Positions 1-12,162 of a stretch of DNA of 64,000 nt are shown piece after piece (positions within the stretch are counted from its first letter, which is position 1; each line of letters begins with the position of its first letter). The position numbers were made by a program, and so were the translations under genes. Where the stretch lies: positions 186,001 through 250,000 of the forward strand of contig JAXDDX010000173.1 of NCBI GenBank assembly GCA_034670405.1, read 5' to 3'. The notes beneath the pieces are model-generated. The model searched no databases and was not told where the DNA came from. It saw nothing but the letters and a program-made list of their open reading frames with translations. The DNA is from Hoplostethus atlanticus (Eukaryota; Chordata; Actinopteri; Trachichthyiformes; Trachichthyidae).

Positions 1-51
1 ACAAAGCATTGGTCCTTTGCTTATTCCTACAACTGCCACAACCTTGCTGAT

Positions 52-790
52 ATAAATGAATAAATAAATAAATTCAACTAATCAGTGTATATATAGAGAA
101 ACAAATAAAAGAATAAATAATAAATAAATAAAATAAATAATACATGAAATCTGGTATAAATGTATATTTCTGTATTTTTTGTCCTATTTATTTATTGTCA
201 CAAGCTCCAACCCCAACTGGTCAGCTCCAGTTCTGCTCCTGGCTGCATCCTCTGGGAACAGGTTGGTCACCGCTGCTGGTCTCGCTTGCTCTCCGCTACG
301 TTTTGCCTGAGCAAAGCACTAGCCAAGCCAGCACAGTTGCAAGCACCATGCTAGGCTAGCTAGCAACCCGTGCTAGCCTAGCCTAGCTCTACACACTCTG
401 AGACCGATCAAACAATGGGAGTAAGGGAAAACCATGACCATCTCTGATGGACCGTCCCCCTCATTATCATAGGGACAGGGAAATAAATAAATAAATAGGG
501 AAAAGAATATATATGGAAATGCATTTATAAGGAAATAGATAAAAAGAGACATTTATAAATATGGAATTAAATTCTCAGGGGAATAAATACACAAATAAGT
601 AAAAAGGGAAATAAATATAAACAGAAATAAATTAATGAGACAATAAATAAATAGGACAAAAAATACAGAAATATACATTCATACCAGATATCTATTTTTT
701 TATTTATTACGGTGTGCATTAATGCATTCTTTTATTTATTTCTATATATATATATACACTGATTAGTTGATTTTATTTATTTATATACTT
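52..790. mobile_element. AT-rich foldback MITE-like element
   Basis: The left arm (about 52-205, containing tcaactaatcagtgtatata) is repeated inverted in the right arm (about 640-790, containing tatacactgattagttga). An inner inverted match around ggtataaatgtatatttctg and its complement near 660-690 extends the arms. Both arms are rich in (AAAT)n. The loop (206-640) is less repetitive and includes tandem gctag motifs at 352-390. No transposase is visible. Confidence 0.65.
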
Positions 791-1144
791 ATTTATGTAT
801 TTGTTTATACTTAAGTCAGTTTTGGCTCTCCATACAGCGCAGCTCAAGACAGCATCCAAGAAACAGCTTTGATAGTTTGGAGGATGAGGAAGATTAACCA
901 CGGTCAAACTTGAACAGAAGACCAACAAGCAGATCTTCAGCGTGTCTTTAAAGAGATATCAGCCTTGTTCTAACAGACACCAGGAAAGACCCAGCTGTTC
1001 CAGCACACGATCCACTTGACACTACTCCTGTCTGTTAGCATCCATACCGAATACCTGAGAGACTGGTGGAGACATTGAAGGCGGAGATCCAAACCATGGG
1101 CGTGATTGGGCCATCTTCTAATGAGTGGAGCAGGCCAATAGTCA

Positions 1145-1415
1145 ATGGGCTTCATTCACGAAATGTGCGAAAGATCAGATTTGATCATAAAGCATACGTA
1201 CGAACATTTCTACGAAGTTAGTCTGATTCATCATTTTGTTTGTATCTGAATTTGTGTGTTTGGAAACATTCAGGAATTTGTTAGTGTGTTTGGAAACATG
1301 CGGGAAGGCACTTAGAATGCCTTATTCTTTATGAAAAATCAATTACAAACCTCATTACCAACAAAATGTTTCAGTGGTCTTGTAGGGAAAAAAAGACAGA
1401 ATAGGCTGCATTGGG
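1145..1415 (-). mobile_element. Harbinger-like MITE fragment (family shared with 7189 and 57775)
   Basis: The fragment begins gggcttcattcacgaaa, matching the inverted ends gggcctcattcac and gtgaatgaggccc of the element at 7189-8285. It then carries ttggaaacatgcgggaaggc, aatcaattacaaacctc and tcagtggtcttgtaggg in the opposite orientation to that copy. It looks truncated near 1415. Confidence 0.7.
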
Positions 1416-1869
1416 ATTGATTTTTATTAGTTTTTGTTTCTTATTGACTATATACCGTCATTGATGAATAACAGTGAAGGTTAGTACTAGTATAAAAATA
1501 AGAATTCTCTTCACAAAACATTATAGCGTCCAGTGACCGCTGACTTGTAGTTAAACCAATGTTCCGCAGTGTGCATGCACATCTTGGTGTGCAGCCAGAA
1601 CTCGGCATAACACAGACACCTCAGGACTGCAGTTGTTCAGACAGAAATCCCATTAATAAGCCCATCTCGTTAATTCAGAAAAACAGGGCAAACATTTTTT
1701 CTCAGGTGAATGCATTACGCTTGCGAATCAATCCTTACAAGTCACCTTTTTTCCCACAATGGGAGTGAAGGAAATGGTCAAAAACATAGGTGCTGATTGG
1801 CAGAAAAGGAGTTCTGTGAATCTGCACTCGATTGCTCTTCCTCAACGGCCGGATGTGTGTCTCAGTAAA

Positions 1870-2160
1870 CTGAAATTGAATTGCAATAATTTAATTTTCA
1901 ATGAGGATCACATACAGTTTCAGAGCAAATTAATTCAATTTCATAAAATTACATACAGTTTCAAGTTTTTTGGAATTCAGTTCCAAACTAATACATTCAA
2001 TGTCAAATGATGCTATTCAGATTCAGTTTTTCAATGTAATTATTCAAGTTAAAAATACAAATTCAAATTATATGATTCACATTCAGTTTTTTAATGCAGT
2101 TATTCAAGTTGAGCAATTCAAATTCAAATATAAATGATTCAAATTCAGTTTCTAGTGACA
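1870..2160. repeat. Degenerate AT-rich tandem repeat, period about 63 bp
   Basis: Units centred on atgattca.attcagttttt followed by ttattcaagtt recur near 2007, 2070 and 2134, with looser copies upstream. No coding potential. Confidence 0.6.
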
Positions 2161-2240
2161 CATATTTCTGCCCATGTGTGGCTGAATTTGCACTTCCCCA
2201 TAGTAGTTGACCGTGGCAGAGATCATAAAGAAATGATTCA

Positions 2241-2680
2241 CATGGTGCAATCCATTGTACTCGGAATTCAGAAAAAAACAACCTCCGACACGGAAAAATG
2301 CGTGTCAGTGAACAGTAAACACAATTCCCTTTGCATACATTTTTATTTCATATGTCGTTTTTGTTATGAAAACGTGTTGAAACAACTTTGTAGTTTACAT
2401 TTGTAACGTAATTCGGTTGATTTGTGCTCAACGTTACGAGATAGAAGTCTTTACTAGCGTTAACATTACTAGTTTACTGATATGCACCGTTTCTCTTCAC
2501 TGATGGCGCTGTAGTAGTTGAAGTAGGTCCTCTTTAGATGCTTGTGAAATTCAGAGACTTGCCATACAAACATGAGTTTGCTGCGGGCGTCCATGTTTTC
2601 CCGAGCAGATGCACTGGAACACATTTAGATTGGAAGTTGGGAATAAAGACTCGGAACTATCGACTTCCCCAGACATGTAT
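2241..2680. mobile_element. MITE fragment related to the element at 40997-41243
   Basis: tggtgcaatccattgtactc near 2244 matches one end of the 40997 element. About 2475-2670 matches its interior in the opposite orientation, including ggcgctgtagtagtt, catacaaacatgagtttgct and gcagatgcactggaacacat. The distal end is lost. Confidence 0.6.
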
Positions 2681-3289
2681 ACTGATCTAAGAGGGGACAT
2701 GTTTGCTGAACTGAGTAAAGACACAAATACTGCTCCTCCTCCTATTCTGAATCACTCCCTTGGCAATGACTGTTTTCTGAACTCTAACTTTAGTGTCACC
2801 TACCCCTGAAGAGCTGAGGCACAGAGAGTAATCTTTGTTTCCCACAAAAGGAAGGAACCGGAACTCTTTCATAGAGATACCAACTGACGTTATTCCACTA
2901 GAACTGAAGGTGGGTAGGTTTGCAAGCTTAATGGATAATTAATCTAAAGAAATTTAGCAGTGACTCCAGTTGGAGTCAATGATCATGGGCTAAAGGAGAA
3001 CCCTGTGAATCTTGGATGAGTAGGGAAACTCCCCCCTGTAGACTGCTCTTCCATAGGCAGAATGGATCCACTGACGGCGACGCAGCCTGAAATGACCGAG
3101 ACACGGATGGGGCAGGTATCCGTATATATAGGGATGTGGCAGTTTGTGATTGGTTCCCTTGAGGGAGGAAGGGGATCCTTGCTTAATGGGCTGATTGAAC
3201 AACAAGCAAGGCCGATTGCTGTCAGAATACCAGGATTAGTAAAGTAGATATGAGCCAGGTAGTCTTCCTGATTGAACTTACGCTAGAAG

Positions 3290-4256
3290 TTGATGTGTTG
3301 GAAGCAGGAAGAATGGGCAAGCGACAGGATCTGAGAGACTTTGACAAGGGCCAAATTGTGATGGCTAGACGACTGGGTCAGTGCATCTAAAAAAACGGGA
3401 GGTTTTGTGGGATGTTCCCAGTATGCAGTGGTTAGTACCTACCAAAAGTGGTCCAAAGAAAGGACAACTGGTGAACCGGAGACAGGGTCATGGGAGCCCA
3501 ATCCCACAGAAGAGCTACTGTAGCACAAATTGCTGAAAAAGCTAATGCTGGCTATGATAGAAAGGTGTCAGAACACATAGTGCATCGCAGCTTGCTGCGT
3601 ATGGGGCTGCGACCCCTGTCCACCGCCGAAAGCGCCTAGAATGGGCATGTGAGCGTCAGAACTGGACCATGGAGCAATGGAAGAAGGTGGCATGGTCTGA
3701 TGAATCACGTTTTCTTTTACATCATATGGATGGCCGGGTGTATGTGCGTCGTTTACCTGGGGAAGAGATGGCACCAGGATGCAGTATGGGAAGAAGGCAA
3801 GCCGGTGGAGCTTGTGGATGTTACTTTGACAAGTACCACCTACCTAAATATTGTTGCAGACCAAGTACACCCCTTCATGGCAACGGTATTCCCTGATGGC
3901 AATGGCCTCTTTCAGCAGGATAATGCGCCCTGCCACACTGCAAAAATGGTTCCTCAAACCATTCAGGGATGGTTCATGATCAAAGAGCTCAAGGTGATGA
4001 CTTGGCCTCCAAATTCCCCAGATCTCAATCCGATCGAGCATCTGTGGGATGTGCTAGAAAAGCAAGTCCGATCCATGGAGGCCCCACCTTGCAACTTACA
4101 GGACTTAAAGGATCTGCTGCTAACGTCTTGGTGCCATACCACAGGACACCTTCAGAGGTCTTGTGGCGTCCATACGTCAATGGGTCAGAGCTGTTTTGGC
4201 AGCAGAAGGGGGACCTACACAATATTAGGCAGGTGGTTTTAATGTTATGGCTGATA
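3290..4256 (+). mobile_element. Tc1/mariner-like transposase relic
   Basis: The plus strand encodes broken pieces of a Tc1-type DDE transposase. A start region reads DLRDFDKGQIVMARRLGQ (about 3330-3387). A middle part reads WSDESRFLLHHMDG in a second frame (about 3690). A distal part, open from 3649 to 4242, carries QQDNAPCHTA and WPPNSPDLNPIEHLWD, the blocks around the second and third catalytic positions. Several frameshifts and an early stop make it non-functional. The end gtggttttaatgttatggct resembles the terminal sequence common in fish Tc1 elements, but a matching left inverted repeat was not found. Confidence 0.88.
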
Positions 4257-4969
4257 CAAATCTGCTCCATTTCACAAGCCTGATTTATTATTCACCTATC
4301 ATCACGAATACTTTCCTATCATACTAAATGAGATATACAACGTTTCTAGTAAGGATGTATTTAGATACTCACCGATCTAAAACAGCATCCAGGCCATCAA
4401 TAAACATCCTCTACTGAAGTCCATGCTACTAACATTGCTGTCTTCATCACAAACAAGTTCCTCATTGCTAGCAAATTTTTTCTCCTATGCCTCATCCACA
4501 GTAAACAGACTCTTCTGTTTGGCTTTTGGCATTGTAAATTACAACAGAAGTAAAACCAAAGTTTTATAGCCTGTTCTGCCGGTCCCTGGAGTGCCGCTGT
4601 GCCGTGCATAAATATCAGCGCTAGCGCGTCCTGAGTTACTAGCTAAAGTTGTTTACTTCTGTTACGCCACAGCAAAAGCCAGCCCTTTCACAGAACCATA
4701 ACAAACTATACATTGTTGGAATCATCATTTCATTGGTTACAAAGCCTGTCAGTTGTCAATAAACTTGGCTCCCTTTAGCTGGCTGTGTACCGAATAGAAT
4801 CTACATAGACAATGTTTATTAGTCGTCAGCATCGGTGGCACAGGTTGGATATACTGAGGGACTGTATGGCAAATACTGATCGGAGAATCATGTGGCTGGT
4901 CTCATTCTCTTCCAAACATCATATTCTACACAAATAGACCACACTCCCATAGGTCAAGACTACTCACAA

Positions 4970-5165
4970 GCAACAGGCAAGCGAGAAACGCCAGAGCTCT
5001 GGAAAAAATATTTGTCAAAAATGTATCAATTTGTCAAAAAATTGAACATGGACGTTTATTGAAATGTTTTTCAATGTTGGAACGTTTGTGGGACTGCAAC
5101 CTCATACTGGTTAGCTTCACTGGACGCCTGCAGTCATTTTAGAGACCAATTTTACCTCTTTTTTT
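4970..5165 (+). repeat. Dispersed repeat, copy A (pair with 8361-8512)
   Basis: caggcaagcgagaaacgcc, gagctctgga, catggacgtttat and actcatactggttag occur in the same order here and at 8361-8512, with indels between them. Family unknown. Confidence 0.7.
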
Positions 5166-6567
5166 TTTTACCATTTTGTCTTCAGACTGCTAGGATAAAC
5201 AAAATGTAAGGAGTCAACATTGTGAATTTGCTTGTTTTGTTAGCATTCCTGTTACAAAAGAGGGGATCATTTTTGCTGTAAGATAGATACCACAAATTGC
5301 TTCACACACTTAGAATCATGAGATTCCACGCTGTCAGGTGGTGCTTTGCATGGTCAGTTTGATTTAAAATTTCACTGTACAAACACGCTACAAAACGTGA
5401 TGAAAGTGAAGAAAGCAGCTCATATCCCAGGGGTGTCCTGGTGCTTGTTAAGTGGTTAATGATACGTTTTGGGTCACCCCTAAAAGTTTCATAATGATGG
5501 ATAATTTTTCCTTAATGTCGATGCCTAACACACACTCGGACAAAGATTGGCCTCCTCCTCCCCAACTGAATGACACTATTGTATATGATACGAAACTCAA
5601 AATTCACAATGTCTTGGAGGAGGCTAAGGCTATCTTATGCTCAATGCTGTAACGATTGTTTTGTTACATCAGAATATTAGCTCTAAGCTTGATGTGGCAC
5701 ACGATCACTTCACAGTAGAAGTTTAATGTGGAGAACATGTGGTCACTGCACTTTTCTTTGGATAGTTTGGTTGCTGTTAACGTATTGGAGATTGCATCTA
5801 TCTCATATAGTGCTCTATTCCTGTGATGTGGATTGTTACTTGTGTCATGTGCTGCTGTGCCAGGCAAGTGTTGTTACATCAACTCTAGACTAAATCCTAG
5901 CCCAATAGTGTCATACTTTCAAACCTCAAGCCTGCTTCAGAATCTTTACAACATTACCTTTTTACTGACCATTCACTTCAGGTCCACTTTTCAACTATTT
6001 AAGGTAGAGATTTCACATCTATTTAGAATGTTCACAATGGCTTTGTAAGACTTGATTTACATTGTATTGCTGGCATTTATAGCTTTTTCTGAACATTCTA
6101 TCCAGGTTGATGTTTCAACCTAGAGACATCAAACATAAAAACAATTTAAAATACTTTAAAAAACATGATCCTTCTAATGAATTCAACTTGTTAACAATTT
6201 AAATCTGAAGCAAGCACACATATCTTCAGAAAATGTTAACTTTTCTAGTTAACTACAATCTTTTTAATCACTTCATAACATATTTTTATAGACTGACATT
6301 TATGTTATTGTTTTTGTCCACTTTTAATCTTGTTTAATTTTTATGTTTCCATTTTATGTATTCTTCCCTCTAACCTATTCTCTTTTGAATGTGTTTCATA
6401 TTTTAATCTCCTCCTTATTTTATATATTTCACTATTGATGTTTGTATGACTTCCTGTAAAGTACATTGTAAATTGTGCTTATTTATTAAGTGAAATATGA
6501 AGATTATTTTTTTTAATTATTTTTAGTAGTAGTAGAAGAAATAATAGTAGTGGTATTGAATAGTAAC
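5166..6567. other. No gene recognised (gria2 intron, AT-rich)
   Basis: Only AT-rich intronic sequence was seen. The small open frames at 5452-5652 and 5833-6048 have no recognisable motif or splice context. A short run of tag/gta trinucleotides occurs at 6525-6565. Confidence 0.6.
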
Positions 6568-6642
6568 CTGTTCCATGATGTCTTTAACTTTGTCTTGTTC
6601 ACAGTCCAGGACAATGCGTCGCTCCTTGCGGATCTCCAGGTC
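6568..6642 (-). CDS. gria2: gria2 coding exon 4b (remaining 75 nt of the classical 197-nt exon)
   Basis: Twenty-five codons read DLEIRKERRIVLDCEQDKVK then DIMEQ, matching GluA2 DLELKKERR..LDCE.DKV.DI. The acceptor is tattttAG (6644-6643). The 3' boundary CAG|GTTACT falls exactly where the classical exon ends before VITIGKHVKG. The donor (GTTACT) is weaker than its neighbours. No open reading frame beginning with ATG covers the segment, so it is easily missed in an ORF scan. The next exon, a 54-nt block for VITIG..KGYHYI, was searched for by eye in 1-6567 and not found, so it must lie left of the window. Confidence 0.92.
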
Positions 6643-7188
6643 CTAAAATATAGAAAGGGGAAAACTTGGTATAAAATAATAAAAAATAATGAAACATCTG
6701 GTCAGGTAATTAAAGAAAACAATACAACATCTCCCCTAAGAACAAAACAACTCCTAATGGATACCTTTGTCAAACCATGGCATAAATGACTGCACTCTGT
6801 ATTGCCTCTGACTAACACATAGCCCTTCAGCATGGGTTGGAAAATTATATGATCTAAAATAATTGTATTAATGACAATGTGAGGAAGCTACATTCCTGGT
6901 AGTCATATGTTACTTCCAAAAAGCTACTGTGGTATGTAACTTTGCCAGTCCCTGCAATGTAAGGTAGGCTGAAAAAAACACTAAAGAAGAATTCAGCAAG
7001 ATAAGCATGCACAATATTTTGCAAAATCTGTTTGAGACAAGAGAAACAATTATTTTTTAATGTGGCTTCCTTGTTATAGACATTTAACAACCATCTTCCA
7101 TACACCCACCACACACATAAATCAAGTAAATTTACCCAAGAAGGATGTAGTATCAAGGTATTACCAACACCTAAATAAGATACTCAAT

Positions 7189-8285
7189 GGGCCTCATTCA
7201 CCAATGTTTTCGTCAATTATTTGTAAATGTGTCGTATTTGTGCGCGTACTAAAACACGAACGTGGGATTCATGAAACGTGCGGGAAACCTCGATTTGTTC
7301 GTAAAACAGGTGTATATTTGATGAATGCCAATCGCTCAGAAATTGGATGCGCATGCCTGTTGAAGCCGATTTGCATAGGTAAAAGCCCTGTTCAACACCA
7401 TAAAAGGCATACAGACTGAAGGGTCGTGTGCAAGTAAATCAGGGAAAAAGAAGGAAAAGAGGAACTTGGCGGAGTCCGAAATGGAAGTGTTGCGCGCATG
7501 CTTGTGTGAGAAAAAAACAACAGAGTTTTCAAAAGCATCAGCAGCGGAGTCACAAGAACTGATAAAAGTAAAGCATGGTAAGAAATTATTAACGCTGTTA
7601 ATTCTGTTTCACCAAAAACACACACCGTTGCTGAGGTAAAAAAAAGAAACAGTTTCACATGAAACTAGATTGCAAAAAAGTATAAGGAGAAGTAGACGTA
7701 TTATCAGCCAAAGGAGGACAGCAGCGCACTGTGGCGCTATCCGACAATTAATGCAAATTGGATTATTGCATTTTAATTTTTACTCAAATAACGCATACAT
7801 ATGTGGAAAATTATAATGCTATTATGGAATTGCATTTTCATTTTCAAGTTTACATTATCATTTTAATTAAGTCCCTTATGGGCTTCCATAGGTAGGACTA
7901 TGTAATTGTATTTGTAAGGCGTCCAGTCCATGTGATCAACCCATTACAAGTTTGGTTAATCTTGCGTTGTTATGATTGTGGACAGTTGAGGACAGCAAAT
8001 ACGCCATTTCAGCCTATTAGGTCTTTTTTTCTACAAGGCCACTGAAACATCTTGTTGTTGTTGAGGTTTGGCACTAATGTAATGGATTTTTCATAAAGAA
8101 TAAGTTCTAAGAGCCTTCCCGCATGTTTCCAAACACACAAACACATTTCCACATGTTTCCAAGCACACGTAGGATTTGATCGTACCAAACAAACAAATTC
8201 AGATACGAACAAAATGATCCGACTATGTTTGTAGAAACGTTCGTACTAATGTTGTCATCGTACGCACGTTTCGTGAATGAGGCCC
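7189..8285 (+). mobile_element. Harbinger-like element with decayed Myb/SANT-like ORF, inside the extra gria2 intron
   Basis: The ends gggcctcattcac (7189) and gtgaatgaggccc (to 8285) form a 13-bp inverted repeat, flanked by the trinucleotide aat on both sides. The interior near 7450-7640 encodes pieces such as AESEMEVLRACL in one frame and EIINAVNSVSPKTHTVAEVK in another. These resemble the Myb/SANT-like protein of PIF/Harbinger elements (W.KV..AVNAV....RT..EVKKKW). Frameshifts and stops show decay. It lies wholly within the 2.4-kb intron 6643-9028. Related copies are at 1145 and 57775. Confidence 0.75.
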
Positions 8286-8360
8286 AATGTGTGTACATGT
8301 CTGCATTCAGATAAACACATGGTCATGCTACATGGTCCCATGGCACATTTTAGCTAACCA

Positions 8361-8512
8361 CAGGCAAGCGAGAAACGCCGGAGCTCTGGACAAATGATTT
8401 GACTGGACATGGACGTTTATCGTCATTTTTTCCAACGTTGGAATGTTTGAGGGACAAACTCATACTGGTTAGATCCATTGAAACCCTGCCATCATTTAGA
8501 GACGAATTTTAA
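8361..8512 (+). repeat. Dispersed repeat, copy B (pair with 4970-5165)
   Basis: This is the same ordered blocks as copy A, with about 10 percent difference and two indels. It lies immediately right of the Harbinger-like element. Confidence 0.7.
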
Positions 8513-9028
8513 TTTCTGGGCATTTATTGTTAAATAGGTGTATATTATAACATGCAAAATAAGGTTATTTTTCATTTTGTTGTGACTTTAACAACAAGAC
8601 AGTGATGGTTAGCTTACCAGATACTATGTTTAGCTAGCTAACAAGCTGACATTATCTAAAAACAATATCAGATGTATCAGTGATGAAATAATTAGTTCCC
8701 AGTCAAGAACAGCACAGACATTAACCATGTCTATTCATTTCTATTGAGATGACCAAGTTGTATGTTTCAAAACATAATCACCTGTTCAAAGCCTCTGTTG
8801 CACAATAGCTGAGGACCTCCTGCCAGAGGGTGAGTTACATCACCTGAAAGCCTTCCACAGCGCTGTCATCATTCATATTTTACAAAATTATTGCATCTTT
8901 GTGTATGTGTGTTTTTGTGTTTTGTGTGTCGACATACTGCCCTTGTATTTCCTCTTGTTTGTAATACCTTACATGGGTTTTTAAATGAAAGCCTGTATGT
9001 GTATGATGTGCATAGAATGTGTGTGTAC

Positions 9029-9150
9029 CTGAAATAGAGAGCGGTAGGCTTCATCCTTCCTCTCGTCTTTCAGGTTTCCTACATTTATTGCTGTGACAAC
9101 CCATTTCTTCTCTGCTGCTGTGTCCAGAATCACCTGAAGAGTGGACAGAC
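9029..9150 (-). CDS. gria2: gria2 coding exon 4a (first 122 nt of the classical 197-nt exon)
   Basis: This exon encodes (G)[16 protein letters not shown], then [20 protein letters not shown] and SLFQ, continuing the amino-terminal domain after DSDRG. The acceptor is gtgtgtgtAG at 9152-9151. The donor lies between CAG (9031-9029) and GTACAC, so the exon ends in phase 0. In mammalian GRIA genes, as I recall them, this sequence continues without interruption into DLELKKERR to make a 197-nt exon. Here it stops after SLFQ and resumes at 6642. The 122 nt plus the 75 nt of the next segment equal 197 exactly, which supports both splice choices. Confidence 0.93.
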
Positions 9151-9432
9151 CTACACACACACCCACAAACACCCACATTATCCTGACAAGGTGTACCCAT
9201 CTGGTATAAAACAACACCAAAAATTATTTGTAACTACTATTTGAAGGACTAATGAATATTACAATATAATAATTTCTCCTATCGGTAGTGGTCAGTAGGA
9301 GAATTCTGCATAGCACTTAGCAGCATTGGTAATACAGATAGCAGTAGTACCCCTTAATAAGTACTGTTAGTAGTATAGCAGTAGAAACACTGTTACCATA
9401 ATCAATTTTATAAATAGTATTATTCTTATTAC

Positions 9433-9672
9433 CTCTATCACTATCATATAGATAGGCAAATTTCTCCCATTTGTAGTACTCCACTAAGGACACCAGGGGG
9501 CCTTTGATGTCTGGCCTCATCTGAAGAACAAACTGATTCATTCCTTCTGCTGGGAATGAGGGCGTGATGAAGGAGACATGCAGTGTTTCACAGAAAGATG
9601 TGATGGTGTTGACCGACTTCTTGTCATAGAAACCAAAAATGGCGTAGACACCTCGGGAGAACTGGGAACAAA
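9433..9672 (-). CDS. gria2: gria2 coding exon 3 (amino-terminal domain)
   Basis: The 240-nt exon, the length I recall for vertebrate GRIA exon 3, encodes [20 protein letters not shown], then [19 protein letters not shown] and an end at [28 protein letters not shown] is diagnostic of GluA2. The Cys of CSQF is, from family knowledge, one half of the conserved amino-terminal-domain disulfide; its partner lies beyond this window. The acceptor follows a ctctctccccAG tract (9674-9673) and the donor is GTAATA at 9432. A (GACA)n microsatellite lies just upstream of the acceptor and supplies part of its pyrimidine tract on the coding strand. The intron to the next exon is only 282 bp. Confidence 0.96.
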
Positions 9673-9681
9673 CTGGGGAGA

Positions 9682-9712
9682 GAGAGTGAGACAGACAGAC
9701 AGACAGACAGAC
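9682..9712. repeat. (GACA)n microsatellite
   Basis: An interrupted gaca tetranucleotide run lies just upstream of the gria2 exon 3 acceptor. A related run sits beside exon 2 at 29456-29480. Confidence 0.85.
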
Positions 9713-9839
9713 AGAATTAGTCTCTGAACTACTGGAAGATAGCATGAGATAGAAAAAGAGAAATGCAGAGAAATTTGTCCCTGGGCCTGTAGTTGCCTGA
9801 ATGACCCCAAAACACAGATACAGTCAGCAGTCAAATAAT

Positions 9840-11539
9840 AGTTAGGTTAAAGCGTAAGTATTGGGAAAGGCTGAGTGCCCTAGTGCTTAGAGAGACCAAC
9901 TTAAGCTCTCTGTAAGAATTGGACTCTAAAAAGATCAACTCAACTCCCTGTCCCAATACCTGGGCTTTTGAAACATGAAGTATAATTCACTGCCCCAGTA
10001 CTTCTTTGGCTTTTGACGGGATAGCATAAATTATGCATCTGATGATTTCGTCCTGTAGTTAGACTTTCATGATTTATGAATTAACCAAACCAGAAACGCA
10101 CTATTATAAACCATTACAAACAGTAAAAGAATATCAGATATAGTTCAGAGAGATTTCATAATTTAAAAAGCATGTGTCATTTTCAATATATCAATAACAT
10201 TACATCATGTTTAAAATATAAGACATCTTAAATCTCTCTCAGTCAAGCCACAGCTAGGTATCATCCCAAAGTCCCTTTTCAGGAACTGTTCAGTTCAGTC
10301 CAGACTCTTTGACCTGACATACAATGTGGTGAATTCTGGGATCCCCTGCAAAGTTGTTAACATTTTAGGCACAGTAAATTCTGCACTGGTGATTGGCTTC
10401 CTCCTATAGGTGGTACTTGCTTCAGCAAAGCACACTGCACTTATTTACTTTACTTCTTTATTCTTCTTCTTTGCCCCAAATTTCAGACTTCAACTACTTT
10501 CACACCGTTTAAGCTATCAACGCAGTTTAAACTGTCCGTTTATAGTCCGGAATCGTGCGCCTCCATGATGAAAAAGGGCATGTGTGTGCGGTGTGTTTAC
10601 AAGCCACTAGAGGGAGTGAGGGACTGTCAACTATGACCCAACTATGACATCAAATAAAAGTCAAATTAAATTTAAATTAATTTAACACTCACAACACTGT
10701 TAAGCAGAAATAATTCATCATGCATTTACATTTTATAACAAAATATAACATTGCAGGAAGAGGAAGAACAATGAAAACAGAGAATCTTGGTATTTTCAAA
10801 TAATTATTTTAAATTATTTGCAGCTGCAGGTGGAATTAAGAGACCTAACACAAAACTGTGTGGCTGATACCATACTCATGACCAAGAGTGGACTCCAGAA
10901 CTAACAATACCCAGGTAAGGAGGGGGGTGCGCAAAGGGTGTATATTTAGTTGTTCTACTTTAATGACCTGATTCTTTATTCTCTCAAGAAAAAAATGTCC
11001 TGTTTCACCTTTGTATATATTACAAAGAATGATATATTCTAGTGGACGATCTTACATTCATTCTGACATGAGGTCCTGCTTTAAGCTGACAACCTGGCAT
11101 ATGAATAGGACACAGCTACAGATGAAAACCCCTCTAGACAGGCTGCATTATTAGAGAGAAGTCTACCTGGTCAGGTTGGGAAATGATGTCCAGACAGCCC
11201 TATTCTTTAGTAAAGGAAATGGGTGGAGGTGGAGATCTTCCACCCCACTTTTGCCATCTGCCAGTTGTATTTTTGATTATTTATATTTACTTCTATTTAT
11301 AATCAAGTGGTCAAAATCACAAGCAGAAACTAGTAACTGCTCCGCACCCAGTGCACCAGTACAGGGGTCTTAAACGTGAGGAGTAAAGTTGCAAAGTTTC
11401 ATCTGGCTGTTAATATAAATTTATAACACCAGCAATTGGCGATCGTAAGAGCTTAACGCTGACTTTTAGAAATAAAATTAAATCAAATTTGTGTTTTATC
11501 AATCTGAAAATTGTAAGTATTTCCCAGCGCTTGAAAGAG
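9840..11539. other. No gene recognised (gria2 intron 2)
   Basis: Nothing identifiable was found beyond AT-rich intronic sequence. Small open frames such as 11176-11373 lack domain motifs. Confidence 0.55.
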
Positions 11540-11775
11540 TGTTGGTAGTTTGTTGCTAGGTGATTACTCATGATTGCTAGAATGTTACTAGGTGGCTGCT
11601 AAATATTTAACAGTGGTTGCTAGGGTGCTACTCAGTGCTTTCTAGTGGTTACTAGGGTGTTTCAAGTGGGTTGCAAGATGATAATAAGTGGTTGCTATGG
11701 TGTTTCTATGGGAATACTACTGGTGATTACAACTGGTTGCCATGGTATTACTAGGTGGTTGCTTGGTACCTGTTG
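11540..11775 (+). repeat. Degenerate minisatellite of ggttgctagggtg units
   Basis: About ten variants of a 20-26 bp unit (gtggttgctagggtgtt and relatives) are arranged head to tail. This type of tandem repeat is common in teleost introns. Confidence 0.8.
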
Positions 11776-12000
11776 TTCAGTTTAACAACATAGCAGAACA
11801 CAGATTTCAGATTGCTACAGACCAGCTATCTACGTTATTCATCTAAATTCATCTAAATTCCTTTGACCTTGTACTAGCTTTGCATAATTGAACAAGGATC
11901 ATACAAATGATATCTTGTGGATTATGTTTTAGGGTAATTTTGTCACCAACTGGTACATTTGGAGACATTGACTCCTACCTCTACATACTACTGGCTGAGA

Positions 12001-12162
12001 GTGTCTGTGTGTGTGTGTGAGTGAGTGAGTGAGTGAGTGAGTGAGTGAGTGAGTGAGTGAGAGAGAGCGCGCATATAGGACAGTGAAGAAAAGAGAAGCC
12101 GCCAGCACCAAGCGGCTGACTGAGCACCCTACCCCCACCCTAACACACACACACACACACAC
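12001..12162. repeat. Compound microsatellite (GT)n(GAGT)n ... (AC)n
   Basis: A (gt)n run is followed by about 12 gagt units (12019-12062), then 75 bp of unique sequence, then (ac)n at 12142-12162. Open frames across it are repeat artefacts. Confidence 0.9.

Noticed and set aside
4940-5160. Possible conserved exon because it recurs at 8361
   Set aside because: The two copies share indels and no open frame; a dispersed repeat fits better.
1-6567. Search for the next gria2 exon (54 nt, VITIG..KGYHYI type)
   Set aside because: No reverse-complement match with flanking AG/GT was found. It presumably lies left of the window.
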